Source of the DNA: Nocardia cyriacigeorgica
GTDB taxonomy: Bacteria > Actinomycetota > Actinomycetes > Mycobacteriales > Mycobacteriaceae
Assembly (NCBI RefSeq): GCF_029868385.1
Contig: NZ_JARWNX010000064.1
Location: 310,001 to 374,000 of the forward strand
Reading direction: 5' to 3'
DNA length: 64,000 bases
The notes under the pieces were generated by a model. The model did no database searches, was not told the origin of the DNA, and saw only the letters and a program-made list of their open reading frames with translations. Shown piece by piece: positions 61,730 to 64,000 of the stretch (the stretch's first letter is position 1; the number at the start of each line of letters is the position of its first letter). Made by a program: the position numbers and the translations under genes.

Positions 61730-63298
61730 ATGACCACCGGTGTGCAAGCGTTGGACGAGCCGATCAGATCGCGGCGCAACCATTGGAACAATCAGATCGC
61801 GACCCATGCGGTCATGCGGCCCGACGAGGTCGCGGTGCGGTTCCGTGGTGCCGACACCACCTGGCGGCAGCTGCACGAACGCTCGCTGAAATTCGCCGAC
61901 GCGCTGGCCCGCCGCGGCGTCGGCTTCGGTGACCGGGTGCTGATCCTGGCGCTGAACTACCCCGAATACCTCGAAACCGTCTTCGGGATCAACGCGCTCG
62001 GCGCCATCGCGGTCCCGGTGAACTTCCGGCTCACTCCGCCCGAGGTCGCCTATATCGCCGCCGACAGCGGCGCGAAGGTGATCGTCACCGACACGGTGCT
62101 GCAACCGCTGGCCGCCGCCGTCCGCGCGCAGACCCCGTCGCTGGAGAACTGTGTCGTCATCGGCGGGCAGTCCGGTGACGGTGTGCTCGGCTTCGACGAT
62201 CTGCTCACCGAAGAGGGCCGGGCGCACACTCCCCTCGACCTGCCAGAGGACACGCCGAGCCTGATCATGTACACCTCCGGCACCACGGGCAGCCCGAAGG
62301 GCGCGGTCCTGTCCTACGCCAATATGAACGCGCAGGCCCTCACCTGTATCCGGGCGCTGGCCATCGATCAGGAGTCGATCGGCTTCTGTACCTCGCCGCT
62401 GTTCCATATCGCCGGTTTGGGCAGCCTCGCACCGTATTTCGTGGTCGGTGCGAAAACGGTGCTGCATCCGCTCGGCGCCTTCGACGCCACCGAATTCCTG
62501 GATGCGATCGAAGCCGAACAGGCCACCACCGCGTTCTGTGTGCCCGCCCAATGGCAGCTCATCTGCGCCGAACCGACGGTCACCGAGCGCAAGCTGGCGC
62601 TGAAGGCGCTCAGCTGGGGCGCCGCACCCGCCTCGGACACCGTCCTCCAGGCCATGGCCGACTGCTTCCCGGACGCGTTCAATGTCGCGGTCTTCGGCCA
62701 GACCGAGATGTCGCCCATCACCTGCGTGCTCGACGGTAAGGACGCGATCCGCAAACTGGGTTCGGTCGGCAAACCGATCCCGACCATTCAGGCCCGCATC
62801 GTCGACGACGAGATGAACGATGTCGCACCGGGTGAGGTCGGTGAAATCGTGTATCGCGGGCCGACTCTCATGCAGGGCTACTGGAACAAGCCGGAGGCCA
62901 CCGCCGATGCCTTCGCCGGCGGCTGGTTCCACTCCGGTGATCTGGTCCGCCAGGACGAGGAAGGCTTCATCTATGTGGTGGACCGCAAGAAGGACATGAT
63001 CATCTCCGGCGGCGAGAACATCTACTGCGCCGAGGTGGAGAACGTGCTGTTCGCCCATCCGGGTATCCGCGAGGCGGCGGTGATCGGCCGCCCGCACGAG
63101 AAATGGGGTGAGGTGCCGGTCGCGGTGGTTGCGCTCGCCGATCCGGATGCCGAACTGACCCTCGCGGAGTTGGAGCCGTTCCTCAACGAGAACCTGGCCA
63201 GGTACAAGCATCCGAAGGAACTGGTGGTCGTGGCGGAGCTGCCACGCAATGCCAGCGGCAAGGTCGTGAAAGTCGAGCTGCGCAACAGTCATTCGTAG
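61730..63298 (+). CDS. fadD5: Fatty acyl-CoA synthetase, FadD5-like
   Basis: 522 residues from ATG 61730 (GAGAGGAG 8 bases upstream; GTG 61721 sits too close to it). Adenylation motifs: YTSGTTGSPKGAV (about 180-192), FGQTEMSPITCVL, GGWFHSGDLVRQDEEGFIYVVDRKKDMIISGGENIYCAEVENVL and the C-terminal NASGKVVKVELR with catalytic Lys. Its sequence follows M. tuberculosis FadD5 closely along its whole length (for example NFRLTPPEVAYIAAD and SWGAAPASD). Mycobacterial FadD5 sits at the mce1 locus and recycles fatty acids; here the mce operon is 48 kb away. Divergent from nitronate monooxygenase. Confidence 0.92.
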   Translation: MTTGVQALDEPIRSRRNHWNNQIATHAVMRPDEVAVRFRGADTTWRQLHERSLKFADALARRGVGFGDRVLILALNYPEYLETVFGINALGAIAVPVNFRLTPPEVAYIAADSGAKVIVTDTVLQPLAAAVRAQTPSLENCVVIGGQSGDGVLGFDDLLTEEGRAHTPLDLPEDTPSLIMYTSGTTGSPKGAVLSYANMNAQALTCIRALAIDQESIGFCTSPLFHIAGLGSLAPYFVVGAKTVLHPLGAFDATEFLDAIEAEQATTAFCVPAQWQLICAEPTVTERKLALKALSWGAAPASDTVLQAMADCFPDAFNVAVFGQTEMSPITCVLDGKDAIRKLGSVGKPIPTIQARIVDDEMNDVAPGEVGEIVYRGPTLMQGYWNKPEATADAFAGGWFHSGDLVRQDEEGFIYVVDRKKDMIISGGENIYCAEVENVLFAHPGIREAAVIGRPHEKWGEVPVAVVALADPDAELTLAELEPFLNENLARYKHPKELVVVAELPRNASGKVVKVELRNSHS

Positions 63299-63311
63299 GT
63301 TTCACGTGAAT

Positions 63312-63346
63312 CGTTCCCGCCGCCAGCGCTCGTGACGGCGGGAACG
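63312..63346. terminator. Terminator hairpin after fadD5-like gene
   Basis: Perfect 11-bp inverted repeat CGTTCCCGCCG / CGGCGGGAACG with a 13-base loop, 14 bases after the stop codon. Confidence 0.8.
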
Positions 63347-63353
63347 GTGGTGC

Positions 63354-63399
63354 TGCACCCATCTCTGCGCGACAACGAGTTTCGTGCGGGATGGGTGCA
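63354..63399. terminator. Second hairpin before the convergent membrane gene
   Basis: Perfect 10-bp inverted repeat TGCACCCATC / GATGGGTGCA with a 26-base loop, 24 bases after the stop of the minus-strand gene; likely its terminator. Confidence 0.6.
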
Positions 63400-63422
63400 C
63401 CTATCAGTGCGCGGGTGTCGGC

Positions 63423-64000
63423 TCAGATCATGTTCTTGTTGGTCATCCAACGCATGACCTGCCAACCGCAGAACACCGGCAGCCAGCAGGTGAGCACGCG
63501 GTAGAGCAGCACCGACGGCACGGCGATCTCGATGGGCAGACCGAAGGTCGCCAGACCACCGATCAATGCCGCCTCCACCGCGCCGACACCACCGGGGGTC
63601 GGCGCCGCCGATGCTAGCGTGCCACCGATCATGGTGACGATCGTGACCGTGACGAAGGTCGTCCCGCCGCCGAAGGCCTCCACACTGGCCCACAGCGCCA
63701 GCGCCTGGCCGAGCGTCAGGGCGGCACATCCGGCGATGATGATGGCGAACCGCTTCGGATCACGCGCCAGATCGGTCAGCTCGCCGAGCACCTCCTGTAG
63801 CTGCGGCCGCACCGAATTATTGAGCCAGCGACGCAGTTTCGGCACGAACATGAAGGTGCCGATGATGCCGACGCCGACCCCGGCGAGCAGATAGAGAATC
63901 GTCGCGTCCGGTACGAAATGCGAGAGATCGGCCGATGTGCCCGCGGCGATACTGAAGAACACCAGCAGGCCGATATGGGTGATCACCTGCACCGCCTGCT
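63423..64000 (-). CDS. C-terminal part of a YbhN/LPG-synthase-type membrane protein (start outside window)
   Basis: The frame runs in from the right edge without a start (the ATG at 63992 is not needed) and stops at 63423, about 192 residues. Hydrophobic helices are separated by a cytoplasmic segment (RRWLNNSVRPQLQEVLGELTDLARDPKRF). PTPGGVGAVEAALIGGLATFGLPIEIAV is the signature of the lysylphosphatidylglycerol synthetase TM/UPF0104 family, to which flippases and the TM part of MprF belong. The family function here (lipid flipping, polyisoprenoid transport) is unresolved. The C-terminus is MRWMTNKNMI. Confidence 0.85.
   Translation of the reverse strand, partial: QAVQVITHIGLLVFFSIAAGTSADLSHFVPDATILYLLAGVGVGIIGTFMFVPKLRRWLNNSVRPQLQEVLGELTDLARDPKRFAIIIAGCAALTLGQALALWASVEAFGGGTTFVTVTIVTMIGGTLASAAPTPGGVGAVEAALIGGLATFGLPIEIAVPSVLLYRVLTCWLPVFCGWQVMRWMTNKNMI

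Noticed and set aside
1..64000. tRNA/rRNA genes, CRISPR arrays, insertion sequences, phage or integrase genes
   Set aside because: None seen on either strand; no direct-repeat arrays, no transposase-like ORFs.

Overview
The window is GC-rich, densely coded DNA from a mycolic-acid actinomycete, most likely Nocardia or a close relative. The grounds are a complete mce/yrbE operon with Mce-associated genes, a mycobacterial-type Sdh1 succinate dehydrogenase, a FadD5-like acyl-CoA synthetase, a TIGR03084 DinB-fold protein, XRE-DUF5753/DUF397 genes, and frequent GTG starts with ATGA overlaps. No tRNA, rRNA, CRISPR array, insertion sequence or phage gene was seen.

Layout. 1-2.4 kb: the tail of a Cys-containing protein, a DHA2-type MFS transporter and, convergent to it, a secreted chymotrypsin-like protease. 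2.9-13.3 kb: one long plus-strand operon (two YrbE permeases, six Mce proteins, two Mce-associated proteins). 13.3-21 kb: housekeeping genes, mostly minus strand (RNase HI, SRPBCC protein, L-2-hydroxyglutarate oxidase, a secreted unknown, TIGR03084, DUF445, and a beta-lactamase-like lipoprotein coupled to an HTH regulator). 21-31 kb: Lon protease behind a composite stress promoter, a thioesterase, a Y-family polymerase, an MDR reductase, an ABC exporter and a 930-residue FAD/Fe-S dehydrogenase. 31-34.6 kb: several very small genes, an AlkA-type glycosylase and the XRE/DUF397 pair. 34.6-38.7 kb: Sdh1 and its small companion gene.

40-43.5 kb holds a compact signalling module: a membrane Ser/Thr kinase with an external peptidoglycan-binding domain, an EmbR-like regulator (BTAD plus FHA) whose gene overlaps the kinase gene, and a small secreted protein carrying the same kind of peptidoglycan-binding domain. 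43.6-49.3 kb: a long acyl-CoA dehydrogenase, an AAA ATPase divergent from a 91-residue protein, two secreted proteins including an NlpC/P60 hydrolase, and an S4-domain protein. 49.4-57 kb is a translationally coupled lipid-polyketide operon (free ACP, KS-AT-DH-KR-ACP polyketide synthase, fatty acyl-AMP ligase), with a metallo-beta-lactamase-fold hydrolase divergent from it. 58-60.4 kb: a TetR regulator and FAD monooxygenase behind a perfect double palindrome. 60.4-64 kb: nitronate monooxygenase, FadD5-like ligase, and the start-truncated end of a YbhN/LPG-synthase-type membrane protein.

Most interesting: the kinase/EmbR-like/PG-binding module; the GGAAC-N18-GTT promoter overlapping a HAIR-like operator in front of lon; a DinB polymerase with glutamine at the steric-gate position; the FAAL-PKS-ACP operon, which has no release domain; the TetR double operator; and three very small ORFs with good ribosome binding sites. 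All functions are inferred by reading the sequence; no database search was possible.
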